From contig JAGRKY010000098.1 in NCBI GenBank assembly GCA_020442095.1, forward strand, positions 1 through 5,268: DNA of 5,268 nt, given 5' to 3'. Made by a program: the position numbers and the translations under genes. This DNA comes from Bauldia sp. (GTDB taxonomy: Bacteria > Pseudomonadota > Alphaproteobacteria > Rhizobiales > Kaistiaceae). Positions 1-5,094 of this stretch are shown piece after piece (position 1 is the stretch's first letter; each line of letters begins with the position of its first letter). The notes beneath the pieces were generated by a model that was not told the DNA's origin, made no database searches, and saw only the letters and a list, made by a program, of their open reading frames with translations.

Positions 1-105
1 TTTTCTGGCGCCGTATGTAACCGGAACGCAGTGATTTTGCCAGTCCCGGCGGAAGAAAATTTGGCCGCCGCAACCGCGCGCACCATATGACTTTCGGCGG
101 GGCCG

Positions 106-128
106 CGCCGCCGGGGAAGCCGGCGGCG
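106..128. repeat. GC-rich inverted repeat (9-bp stem, 5-base loop)
   Basis: The arms 106-114 (CGCCGCCGG) and 120-128 (CCGGCGGCG) are exact reverse complements around the loop GGAAG. The stem ends about 30 bases before the Shine-Dalgarno of the small gene at 169. There is no T-run after either arm, so it is not a standard intrinsic terminator. It could be a 5' leader hairpin of the small gene or the remains of a terminator for something left of the window. GC-rich DNA makes such repeats by chance fairly often, so its function is open. Confidence 0.4.
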
Positions 129-168
129 GCCCGGCCGCGTTCCGTTGAGCAGGTCGAAAGGGAATCGG

Positions 169-372
169 ATGATGGATGCCGACGACGATCGAAAGACCAA
201 CGAGAACCCCGTACCGCCGACCAGAGGAAGGCCGGAGGACGAGGCGGTGCCGCCGCCGCTGATCCGGCCCGCCGGCCCCGAATCGATGCGCGATCCGCCG
301 AAGGAATGGGACGAAGTCGACGAGGATTCCGACGAATCCTTCCCGGCAAGCGATCCTTCGGCGAAGTTCTGA
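169..372 (+). CDS. Small acidic, probably disordered protein with C-terminal SFPASDP motif
   Basis: This encodes a 67-residue protein with no signal peptide and no membrane segment. It is rich in Asp, Glu, Pro and Arg and has almost no hydrophobic core, so it is probably soluble, cytoplasmic and largely disordered. Residues 48-67 read as an acidic Asp/Glu stretch, then SFPASDP (57-63), then a short end. From memory, a Glu/Asp-rich segment followed by SFPASDPP marks many short hypothetical proteins of Alphaproteobacteria. That recall was not checked here, and no function is known to me. Start choice: AAGGGA at 158-163 sits 5 bases before ATG 169 and 8 before the adjacent ATG 172, so either start is possible. 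An upstream in-frame TTG at 145 lies before this ribosome binding site and is unlikely. The gene stands alone; the next gene begins 129 bases downstream. Its reality rests on the motif, the ribosome binding site and the biased composition. Confidence 0.72.
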   Translation: MMDADDDRKTNENPVPPTRGRPEDEAVPPPLIRPAGPESMRDPPKEWDEVDEDSDESFPASDPSAKF

Positions 373-501
373 GCAGGTTTCGGCCGGTAATCGCCGGTTA
401 ACCGAGAACCAAGTTCGGCCGCCCTTCGTTCCGGCCGTTCGCGGCTTGGCAACTTCCGGTCGCTAGCTTCCGCGGCAGCATTTCGACTGGAGGAAGGGCC
501 A
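373..501. other. Intergenic stretch between the small protein and the SH3b gene
   Basis: This stretch is non-coding as far as I can support. It holds a perfect 10-base palindrome, CGGTTAACCG at 395-404, directly preceded by a near repeat (CCGGTAA then CCGGTTA). These could form an operator or part of a weak stem, but no T-run follows. No convincing -35/-10 pair was found, although the SH3b gene should have a promoter here. TTGGCA at 446-451 is a possible -35 hexamer without a partner at 16-18 bases. Confidence 0.4.
489..494 (+). promoter_or_regulatory. Ribosome binding site of the SH3b gene
   Basis: GGAGGA lies 7 bases before ATG 502, a good Shine-Dalgarno at the usual spacing. It fixes the start of the SH3b protein at a codon followed immediately by a signal peptide. 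Confidence 0.7.
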
Positions 502-960
502 ATGTTGCTGCGTTCCCTTTTCGCTGCCGCGATCCTGGTGCTTGGCATCGCCCCCGAGACCGCGCTGGCGTGGTCGAGCAACACCAAGACCAATCTGGTG
601 ATCCGCAACGGTCCCGGCACGAATTACGGCCGGCTGACCGTCATCCCGGCCGGTGCGACCGTCAAGGTCTATCGCTGCGCCGGCTGGTGCGAGGTCTACT
701 ACCAGGGCTGCCGCGGCTGGGTGTTCGGCGAATATCTCGGCTATGCCCCCCTCACCCAGACCCTCAACGTCTCGCCGGTCCGCACCCGCAACGGCACCAG
801 GCTGAAACCGGTCTACGTTCCGCCGCAGGCCGCCTATCTCGCCTCGGCACCGATCCGCTCGCCGAGCCAGGAGCAGGTCGACTGGTATGCCGGCCGCGCC
901 ATGTATTTCAACGGCCGCTACGTCGACCGGCCGGACGTCTTCTTCGTCTACGGGCGGTGA
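502..960 (+). CDS. Secreted bacterial SH3 (SH3b) domain protein
   Basis: This encodes a 152-residue protein that starts with a signal peptide: basic residue R4, hydrophobic core 6-17, and probable cleavage after ALA at 21-23. Residues about 28-80 form one bacterial SH3 domain. The diagnostic pieces are visible: a strand ending in R35-N36-G37-P38-G39-T40-N41-Y42, then P49-x-G51, then W62 and the G72-W73-V74 signature. SH3b domains typically bind peptidoglycan or cell-wall peptides, and stand-alone periplasmic copies are common in Alphaproteobacteria. The exact ligand here is unknown. Three cysteines (59, 63, 70) lie in the loop around W62, which suggests one disulfide plus a free or shared thiol in the periplasm. 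The last 35 residues are rich in Tyr, Trp and Phe and end in VYGR; I see no second domain there. The next gene starts 16 bases after the stop, so the two are probably co-transcribed. The domain call is firm; the biological role is inferred. Confidence 0.9.
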   Translation: MLLRSLFAAAILVLGIAPETALAWSSNTKTNLVIRNGPGTNYGRLTVIPAGATVKVYRCAGWCEVYYQGCRGWVFGEYLGYAPLTQTLNVSPVRTRNGTRLKPVYVPPQAAYLASAPIRSPSQEQVDWYAGRAMYFNGRYVDRPDVFFVYGR

Positions 961-966
961 TCCTCC

Positions 967-972
967 GGGAGG
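967..972 (+). promoter_or_regulatory. Ribosome binding site that decides the GTG start of the Cys-rich gene
   Basis: GGGAGG lies 4 bases before GTG 977, just after the SH3b stop. The only upstream in-frame ATG in view (887) lies deep inside the SH3b gene and would place a low-complexity stretch before the signal peptide. This site and the signal peptide together favour the GTG. Confidence 0.55.
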
Positions 973-976
973 CTTC

Positions 977-1417
977 GTGATCAGGCTTCCGCTTCTCCTG
1001 TCGCTGGCCCTGGCGGTCGGCGCTGTCTCGTCGCCTGTCGCCGCCGAGGGGCCGGACGGGATCGGCTTCGCCCAGGCGGAGGAAGGCACCTGGTGGTGCC
1101 GCGGTGGCGACGCGGATGCGACGCTCGCCTGCGCACGCGCAAAATGCACCGACGAGTCGGGCGGCCAGGAATGCTTCGCCACCCGCTGGTGCTTCCCCGC
1201 CGGCTGGTCGGGGCTGATGGTGGCGTGGCTGCCTGAGTTCCATTCGACCCATGTCGTCTGCGGCATGCCCGGCGAGGCGGCGACGCGCGCGGCGCTCAGG
1301 GCGATCTGCGAGAAGACGCCGGAGTTCACCCGCTGCGATCTCGTTCGCCTCATCGATCCGGACGGAACGGAACAGGAGGTCGACGAATCGATCGAGCCGT
1401 ATGGCGCCGCCGAGTGA
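977..1417 (+). CDS. Secreted cysteine-rich protein of unknown function
   Basis: This encodes a 146-residue protein from a GTG start. The N-terminus is a clear signal peptide: I2-R3, hydrophobic core 4-17, and probable cleavage after VAA at 21-23. The mature chain has eight cysteines (41, 52, 57, 66, 72, 95, 111, 120), an even number consistent with four disulfides in the periplasm. Two segments look alike: an Ala-rich helix ending in a cysteine, followed by a second cysteine (about 48-66 and 101-120). This suggests a small internal duplication. The spacing of Ala-rich helix and cysteines faintly recalls DUF4189-type secreted domains, but I would not assign the family. The C-terminus is acidic (Glu and Asp at about 128-140). 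It lies 16 bases after the SH3b gene, so the two products are likely made together and both act outside the cytoplasm. Coding status is well supported by the signal peptide, ribosome binding site and cysteine pattern; the function is unknown. Confidence 0.82.
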   Translation: MIRLPLLLSLALAVGAVSSPVAAEGPDGIGFAQAEEGTWWCRGGDADATLACARAKCTDESGGQECFATRWCFPAGWSGLMVAWLPEFHSTHVVCGMPGEAATRAALRAICEKTPEFTRCDLVRLIDPDGTEQEVDESIEPYGAAE

Positions 1418-1430
1418 CCGGTCGATTTCA

Positions 1431-1470
1431 GCCGCCACACGTCAGGCGGCGGTGTGACGGCCTTCACACC
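1431..1470 (+). repeat. Overlapping inverted repeats downstream of the Cys-rich gene
   Basis: One stem pairs 1431-1436 (GCCGCC) with 1445-1450 (GGCGGC). A second, perfect 7-bp stem pairs 1451-1457 (GGTGTGA) with 1464-1470 (TCACACC) around a 6-base loop. A third, competing arrangement pairs 1431-1440 with 1452-1461 with a single mismatch and would exclude both others. There is no T-run, so this is at best a weak transcript end for the SH3b/Cys-rich unit or a regulatory palindrome. Confidence 0.35.
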
Positions 1471-1541
1471 CTCGTCACCGAACCCGCGGAAACACTTGTT
1501 TTGACGGGAAACTTCTTGGCGACGGCGAGCGCTTTCCGGCC

Positions 1542-1570
1542 TTGCCCTTGCCACTAACTCCGGCGAATAT
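1542..1570 (+). promoter_or_regulatory. Weak promoter candidate for the 379-residue gene
   Basis: TTGCCC (1542-1547) and GAATAT (1565-1570) are separated by 17 bases. The -35 matches the sigma-70 consensus at 4 of 6 positions and the -10 at 3 of 6, including the important second A and final T. It would give a leader of about 60 bases that includes the hairpin at 1582-1610. TTGACG at 1501-1506 is a better -35 hexamer but has no acceptable -10 partner. This is only a candidate. Confidence 0.25.
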
Positions 1571-1581
1571 GCCGGCCAATC

Positions 1582-1610
1582 GGCGCCCAGCGGATTTCTG
1601 GGCTGGCGCC
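1582..1610 (+). repeat. Imperfect leader hairpin before the 379-residue gene
   Basis: GGCGCC at 1582-1587 pairs with GGCGCC at 1605-1610. The inner CAG (1588-1590) pairs with CTG (1598-1600), leaving a 4-base bulge on the right arm. The structure ends 15 bases before the Shine-Dalgarno at 1626. It may stabilise or tune the leader, or be a chance result of GC-rich sequence. Confidence 0.3.
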
Positions 1611-1625
1611 TGCCTTTGTCCCCCC

Positions 1626-1633
1626 AAGGAGGT
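1626..1633 (+). promoter_or_regulatory. Strong ribosome binding site fixing the start at 1638
   Basis: AAGGAGGT is a full match to the anti-Shine-Dalgarno core and lies 4 bases before ATG 1638. The next residues form a textbook signal peptide. This rejects the longer in-frame start at 1542 and suggests efficient translation of the 379-residue protein. Confidence 0.8.
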
Positions 1634-1637
1634 CTAT

Positions 1638-2777
1638 ATGTCCCTCAAATTGCCTTCCCTTGCTCTCGGCGGCGCTGCGCTCTGGTTCGCGCTCGGCGCG
1701 ACGCAGGTCTTCGCGGCAGACGCGAATGCCATTGCCGATGCTCTCGTCGCTGCGATGCAGGCGAGCGACAAGACCACCGCCAAATACGAAGGCGCCACCG
1801 CCATCGGTGACGACGTGACGATCACCGGCTTCACCGCGACCAATCCGAACGGCGGCGTCATCACCATTCCGACCATCACCCTGGCGAATGCGCAGCCGCG
1901 GAGCCCCGGCGGCTTCACCGCCAGCGCGATGACCTTCGACAACGGCAAGGTCGTCGATAACGATACCAACGTCGGCTGGCAGATGGGTTCGCTCAAGGAC
2001 GCGACCGTCCCCTCGCCGGACGAGATCAAGGCGAAGGCCCATATCCGTCCGTTCAGCGAGGTCACCCTGACCGGCCTGTCGATCACCAGCAGCGACATGC
2101 CGGCGCCGCTCGCCATCGGGTCGGTCGGTGTCGCCATCGATATCGACGACCAGGGCAATCCGCGCGACTTCGACCTGAAGGTTGCCTCGATCGCCATCCC
2201 GCCGGAGGTCTTCGCCCAGGACCCGCAGCAGAAGGCGATCCTGGATGAGCTTGGCTACACCAGCGGGTTCACGGTCAACCTCAATGTCGCCGGCGCCTAT
2301 GAGTCCAACGGCGACATCCTGACCCTCCGTGAATTCACCCTCGACGCTGCCGATGTCGGCAAGCTGGCGGTCGCCGGCAAGTTCAACGGCATCTCCCTCG
2401 GCGACATCATGCAGGGCAAGGACCCGGGCAACGCCGGCAAGGACGGCGCCCTGGAGAGCCTCAGCATCCGGTTCGACAATGCCGGCGTCGTCGAGCGTGT
2501 CCTCGACATGCAGGCCAAGATGATGGGCGTGCAGCGCCAGGATGTCGTCACCCAGTTCGCCGGCGCCCTGCCCTTCATGCTGAACTTCATCGGCAACCCT
2601 GCCTTCCAGGACAAGGTCGCCAAGGCCGGTGCGGCGTTCCTCAACGATCCCAAGTCGATCGCCATCACCGTCTCGCCGGCGCAGCCGATGAAATTCGTCG
2701 AGATCATGGGTACCGCCAACCAGGCGCCGCAGACCCTTCCCGACGTTCTCGCCGTCGAAGTGACCGCGAACAACTGA
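1638..2777 (+). CDS. Exported protein of unknown function, short paralogue of the downstream gene
   Basis: This encodes a 379-residue protein. The signal peptide has K4, a hydrophobic core at about 8-21 and probable cleavage after VFA (24-26), so it acts in the periplasm or is secreted. There is no later membrane segment, no lipobox and no cysteine at all. The chain alternates short polar/hydrophobic strands (for example 56-82, 139-150, 159-171, 178-187, 211-220), which suggests a beta-rich fold, with more helical parts around 283-334. Two regions match the downstream 731-residue protein: the N-terminal part (about 31-105) and the C-terminal module (about 199-377). Anchor points in the module are L205-G206-Y207 and F307-A-G-A-L-P-F313. 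No catalytic motif is evident. I do not recognise a named family; the beta-repeat look resembles envelope proteins such as AsmA-like or DUF945 proteins only in a general way. A perfect 14-bp hairpin follows the stop. Confidence 0.88.
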   Translation: MSLKLPSLALGGAALWFALGATQVFAADANAIADALVAAMQASDKTTAKYEGATAIGDDVTITGFTATNPNGGVITIPTITLANAQPRSPGGFTASAMTFDNGKVVDNDTNVGWQMGSLKDATVPSPDEIKAKAHIRPFSEVTLTGLSITSSDMPAPLAIGSVGVAIDIDDQGNPRDFDLKVASIAIPPEVFAQDPQQKAILDELGYTSGFTVNLNVAGAYESNGDILTLREFTLDAADVGKLAVAGKFNGISLGDIMQGKDPGNAGKDGALESLSIRFDNAGVVERVLDMQAKMMGVQRQDVVTQFAGALPFMLNFIGNPAFQDKVAKAGAAFLNDPKSIAITVSPAQPMKFVEIMGTANQAPQTLPDVLAVEVTANN

Positions 2778-2783
2778 TCGAGC

Positions 2784-2817
2784 GAGGTCCCGGCTTCCGG
2801 TTTGAAGCCGGGACCTC
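2784..2817 (+). terminator. Perfect 14-bp hairpin between the two paralogues
   Basis: The arms 2784-2797 and 2804-2817 are exact reverse complements around the loop CGGTTT. The stem starts 7 bases after the stop of the short paralogue. Only TATTG follows, not a T-run, so termination may be partial. The gap between the stem and the next gene (2818-2858) is 41 bases and shows no convincing promoter. This favours read-through, with the hairpin acting as an attenuator or as a 3' stabiliser of the upstream message. Confidence 0.6.
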
Positions 2818-2858
2818 TATTGCCTAAGGGGTGCCGCGCCCTTTCAGAGAGTGAATCC

Positions 2859-5054
2859 ATGATGTCGCGATGCCGCCTCGCCCTCGTCGGGGCTCTCCTG
2901 CTTCTTCCCAACATCGCCGTCGCGGAGGAACCGGTCGAGACCGCGCTGCGCGAAAAAGTGGCCGCCATCGACGCGCTGCCCGACTGGTCGGCGAGCTACG
3001 GCAGGCTCACCTACGACCGGTCGACCGATACCGCCACGCTCGTCGATTTCGTCGCTCGCACCGAGACCCTCGGCACCGACATCTCCATCGCCAGCCTGTC
3101 CGTCACCGGCTATGCCGAGTCGCCGGACGGAAGCTTCAAGGTCACGTCGGTTCTTGCCGACGGCGGCGTCGTCAAGGTCGGGTTCGTCACCGTCGAAGTC
3201 AGGGACGTCGGCATCGAGAACCTCATCGTTCCGCTGATGAACGATGTGGTCTTCACGCCGAGCAAGCCCTTCACCTCGATGGTCAAGCTCTACGGCGAGG
3301 CGATCAAGGCGCGGTTCGATCGCGCCCGCGTCGGCTCGGTGGCCGTCGTCGAGAAGCTCAAGGACGTCGATACCCGCATCACCTACGATCACCTTCGTCT
3401 CGACGGCTTCGCGGATGGCAAGCTTGCGTCCATGCGCGCCGGCCCGATCCGCATGGAGTCGCCGTCGCCACAGGGCCTCGTCAACACCACCATCGGCAGC
3501 ATCGAAGGCAGCGACACCGACATCGCCGCCTTTCTCCGCGTCTACGATCCCGATCTCTACAAGGACGGCGTCGGCGACATGGTCTGGCACGACGGCATCG
3601 GCCTTGCCGCCTATAACGACATCGAGATGGACGTCACCGGCATCCGTCTCCTGATCGACAGCGTCGTGGTCGAGAACACCCGTGTCCGCCAGCCGCCGGA
3701 ACCGTTCGGCTACTTCCTCGATACGATGATGGTCGCGCCCGACATGCCGCCGGCGATGGCGCAGCAGCTTGCGGTCCGGAACCTGCCCGGTCTGCTCGGC
3801 TCGTGGTCGTTCGGCCGCGTCGGCGTCAACGGCTTCACCATCGAAGCCGCCGGCATCGACCGCTTCTCCTTCGGCAGCCTGTCGCTCGCCGATTTCTCGA
3901 TCGACGGGCTGGGTGAATTCGCCATAGAGGGCCTCGAATCCGCCGTCCGCGGCCAGTTCGCCATGCGGCTCGGCCGTTTCGCCGTCGGTGGCATCCCCTT
4001 CGGCGGCGTCGAGGGCCTGACCGCGCTGGTGCAGGATGTCGACAAGGGCCGGGACCCGGATGTCTCGTCGATGGTCTCCTCGATCGGACACATCGAGCTG
4101 GCGGGCCTCGAGGTCCAGACACCGGACATCGACCGGCTGAGCCTACAGCGCTTCGCCATCGAGACCTCCGACTATGTCGGCTACCTCCCGACGCGGTCGA
4201 AGGCGGAAGTGGTCGAACTCAAGATGCCCACCTCGGCGATCGACGACCGCCAAGCGCGCCAGTTGCTCGAGCGGTTCGGCTATCACGAGCTGAATTTCAA
4301 CCTGTTCGCAGACAGCGAATGGGATCCGGACAGCGACGTCATCACCGTCAAGGATCTCAGCTTCGGCCTCAAGCAGATCGGCAATGTCGCCCTGCACTTC
4401 GCCCTCGGCGGCTTCCCGATTGCCGCCTTCGCCGACGAGAAGGCGCTTGAGCAGGCCCTGCCGAATATGACCCTGCTCAACGGTGAGATCACGATCACCG
4501 ACGAGAGCTTCGTCGGCAGCGCGCTGGTGCTCGCCGGGGAGCAGCTCGGCATGTCCGTGCCGCTCGATACGTTCCGCAAGCAGTTCGCCGGCGCGATCCC
4601 GTTCCTGATGTCGATCGCGACGGCCAGCGACCCGGCACTGGCGGCGCTGATCCGGGAAACCGGCCTGATGAAGGAACTGACGCCCGCGGTCGTCGAGCTG
4701 GTCGCCGCGCCCGGTGGCTCGATCACCTTCAAGCTCGACCCGCCGTCGCCCGTCCCGCTGATGACCATTCCGGACACGCTTTCCAACGCGCCCCAGAACA
4801 TCGTCAGCCTGCTTGGCCTTTCGATCACCGGCAAGGCGGGCGAGCCACCGGCGCCGCCGCCGGAACCCGCGCCACCCGCCGAGGTCGCGCCCCCCGCGGA
4901 ACCCGCGACACCGGTGGAGCCTGTCCAGCCGGCCGAGCCTGCCCAACCGGCAGAGCCCGCTCCGGCACCAGCCCCCGCGCCGGCACCCGCCGTCGAGGAG
5001 GCGCCGCCGCCGGCCGGCGCCACGGAGGCCCCGACGCAGCAGTCACCCAATTGA
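2859..5054 (+). CDS. Large exported protein of unknown function, long paralogue with repeats and Pro/Ala/Glu tail
   Basis: This encodes a 731-residue protein. Start choice: ATG 2859 (or adjacent ATG 2862) is followed by a signal peptide with R4 and R6, a hydrophobic core at 7-18 and probable cleavage after AVA (20-22). A modest GAGAG lies at 2847-2851. The in-frame TTG at 2802 falls in the loop of the upstream hairpin and is rejected. The mature chain has no cysteine. Regions in order: N-terminal part 27-105, similar to the short paralogue; an extra middle at about 110-405, rich in short beta-like strands; a repeat unit seen at 318-337 and again at 409-428 (pattern G-x(5)-G then IDR-x-S); a C-terminal module at 468-658 matching the short paralogue (F473-G474-Y475, F576-A-G-A-I-P-F582); and an acidic Pro/Ala/Glu tail at 661-731. 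No enzyme motif or later membrane segment is seen. It probably acts in the periplasm alongside its paralogue. I do not recognise the family. Confidence 0.9.
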   Translation: MMSRCRLALVGALLLLPNIAVAEEPVETALREKVAAIDALPDWSASYGRLTYDRSTDTATLVDFVARTETLGTDISIASLSVTGYAESPDGSFKVTSVLADGGVVKVGFVTVEVRDVGIENLIVPLMNDVVFTPSKPFTSMVKLYGEAIKARFDRARVGSVAVVEKLKDVDTRITYDHLRLDGFADGKLASMRAGPIRMESPSPQGLVNTTIGSIEGSDTDIAAFLRVYDPDLYKDGVGDMVWHDGIGLAAYNDIEMDVTGIRLLIDSVVVENTRVRQPPEPFGYFLDTMMVAPDMPPAMAQQLAVRNLPGLLGSWSFGRVGVNGFTIEAAGIDRFSFGSLSLADFSIDGLGEFAIEGLESAVRGQFAMRLGRFAVGGIPFGGVEGLTALVQDVDKGRDPDVSSMVSSIGHIELAGLEVQTPDIDRLSLQRFAIETSDYVGYLPTRSKAEVVELKMPTSAIDDRQARQLLERFGYHELNFNLFADSEWDPDSDVITVKDLSFGLKQIGNVALHFALGGFPIAAFADEKALEQALPNMTLLNGEITITDESFVGSALVLAGEQLGMSVPLDTFRKQFAGAIPFLMSIATASDPALAALIRETGLMKELTPAVVELVAAPGGSITFKLDPPSPVPLMTIPDTLSNAPQNIVSLLGLSITGKAGEPPAPPPEPAPPAEVAPPAEPATPVEPVQPAEPAQPAEPAPAPAPAPAPAVEEAPPPAGATEAPTQQSPN
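4839..5051 (+). repeat. Region encoding low-complexity Pro/Ala/Glu tail
   Basis: This encodes residues 661-731 of the long paralogue, built mainly from Pro, Ala and Glu with units such as PAEPA, PVEP and AP pairs (APAPAPAPAP at 701-710). Such tails are extended and flexible and in envelope proteins often act as spacers or sit near the cell wall. The short paralogue lacks it and ends just after the shared module. The tail is acidic, with almost no Lys or Arg, unlike the mixed Glu-Pro/Lys-Pro spacer of TonB. Confidence 0.8.
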
Positions 5055-5063
5055 GAGGTGACC

Positions 5064-5094
5064 GCTGGGCCTGCCCTATTCGGGCAGGTTCAGC
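5064..5094 (+). terminator. Possible terminator hairpin at the convergent gene end
   Basis: As + strand RNA, 5064-5076 can pair with 5082-5094 over 13 positions around the loop TATTC, including two G-U pairs (5069/5089 and 5068/5090). In the opposite transcript those two positions become C-A mismatches, so the stem favours the + direction. The inner 7 bp (5070-5076 with 5082-5088) are perfect in both. There is no T-run. The right arm and loop lie inside the last codons of aspS. Confidence 0.45.

Larger units (their letters stand above)
1418..1637. other. 220-base intergenic region with inverted repeats
   Basis: No gene is supported here. The left part (1431-1470) contains overlapping inverted repeats after the Cys-rich gene. 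The middle holds a weak promoter candidate, and the right part has an imperfect hairpin (1582-1610) followed by a strong ribosome binding site. The open frame of the downstream gene extends back to an ATG at 1542, but it lacks a ribosome binding site and a signal peptide at that end, so this part is treated as leader. Confidence 0.55.

Noticed and set aside
23..48. GGAAC as a possible EcfG (general stress sigma factor) -35 element before the small acidic gene
   Set aside because: No GTT-type -10 element is found at the required spacing.
1..86. Minus-strand open frame from ATG at 86-84 running off the left edge (about 28 codons)
   Set aside because: It could be the start of a divergent gene, but it is too short, lacks a good ribosome binding site and shows no recognisable sequence.
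87..401. 104-codon + strand frame overlapping the small acidic protein
   Set aside because: It has no ribosome binding site and an Arg/Gly/Ala/Pro-rich shadow composition. The alternative frame has a ribosome binding site and the SFPASDP motif.
398..412. Possible CtrA binding site (TTAA followed 7 bases later by CCAA)
   Set aside because: The second half-site has two mismatches to TTAA, so only one half-site matches.
446..461. Possible sigma-54 promoter (TTGGCA region) before the SH3b gene
   Set aside because: The -12 GC dinucleotide is absent at the required distance from the -24 GG.
463..1554. Long open frame on the minus strand (363 codons) opposite the SH3b and Cys-rich genes
   Set aside because: It covers two + strand genes that have signal peptides, ribosome binding sites and a recognisable SH3b domain. 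Long antisense frames are common in GC-rich DNA, and its product has no recognisable features.
1542..1637. Upstream start at ATG 1542 for the 379-residue protein
   Set aside because: It lacks a Shine-Dalgarno and would bury the signal peptide behind 32 extra residues. ATG 1638 has a full AAGGAGGT site and begins directly with the signal peptide.
2844..4091. Long minus-strand open frame (415 codons) opposite the long paralogue
   Set aside because: Its product is dominated by Asp, Glu, Arg, Gly and Ala as expected from antisense GC-rich codons, and the + strand frame has clear homology to its neighbour and a signal peptide.
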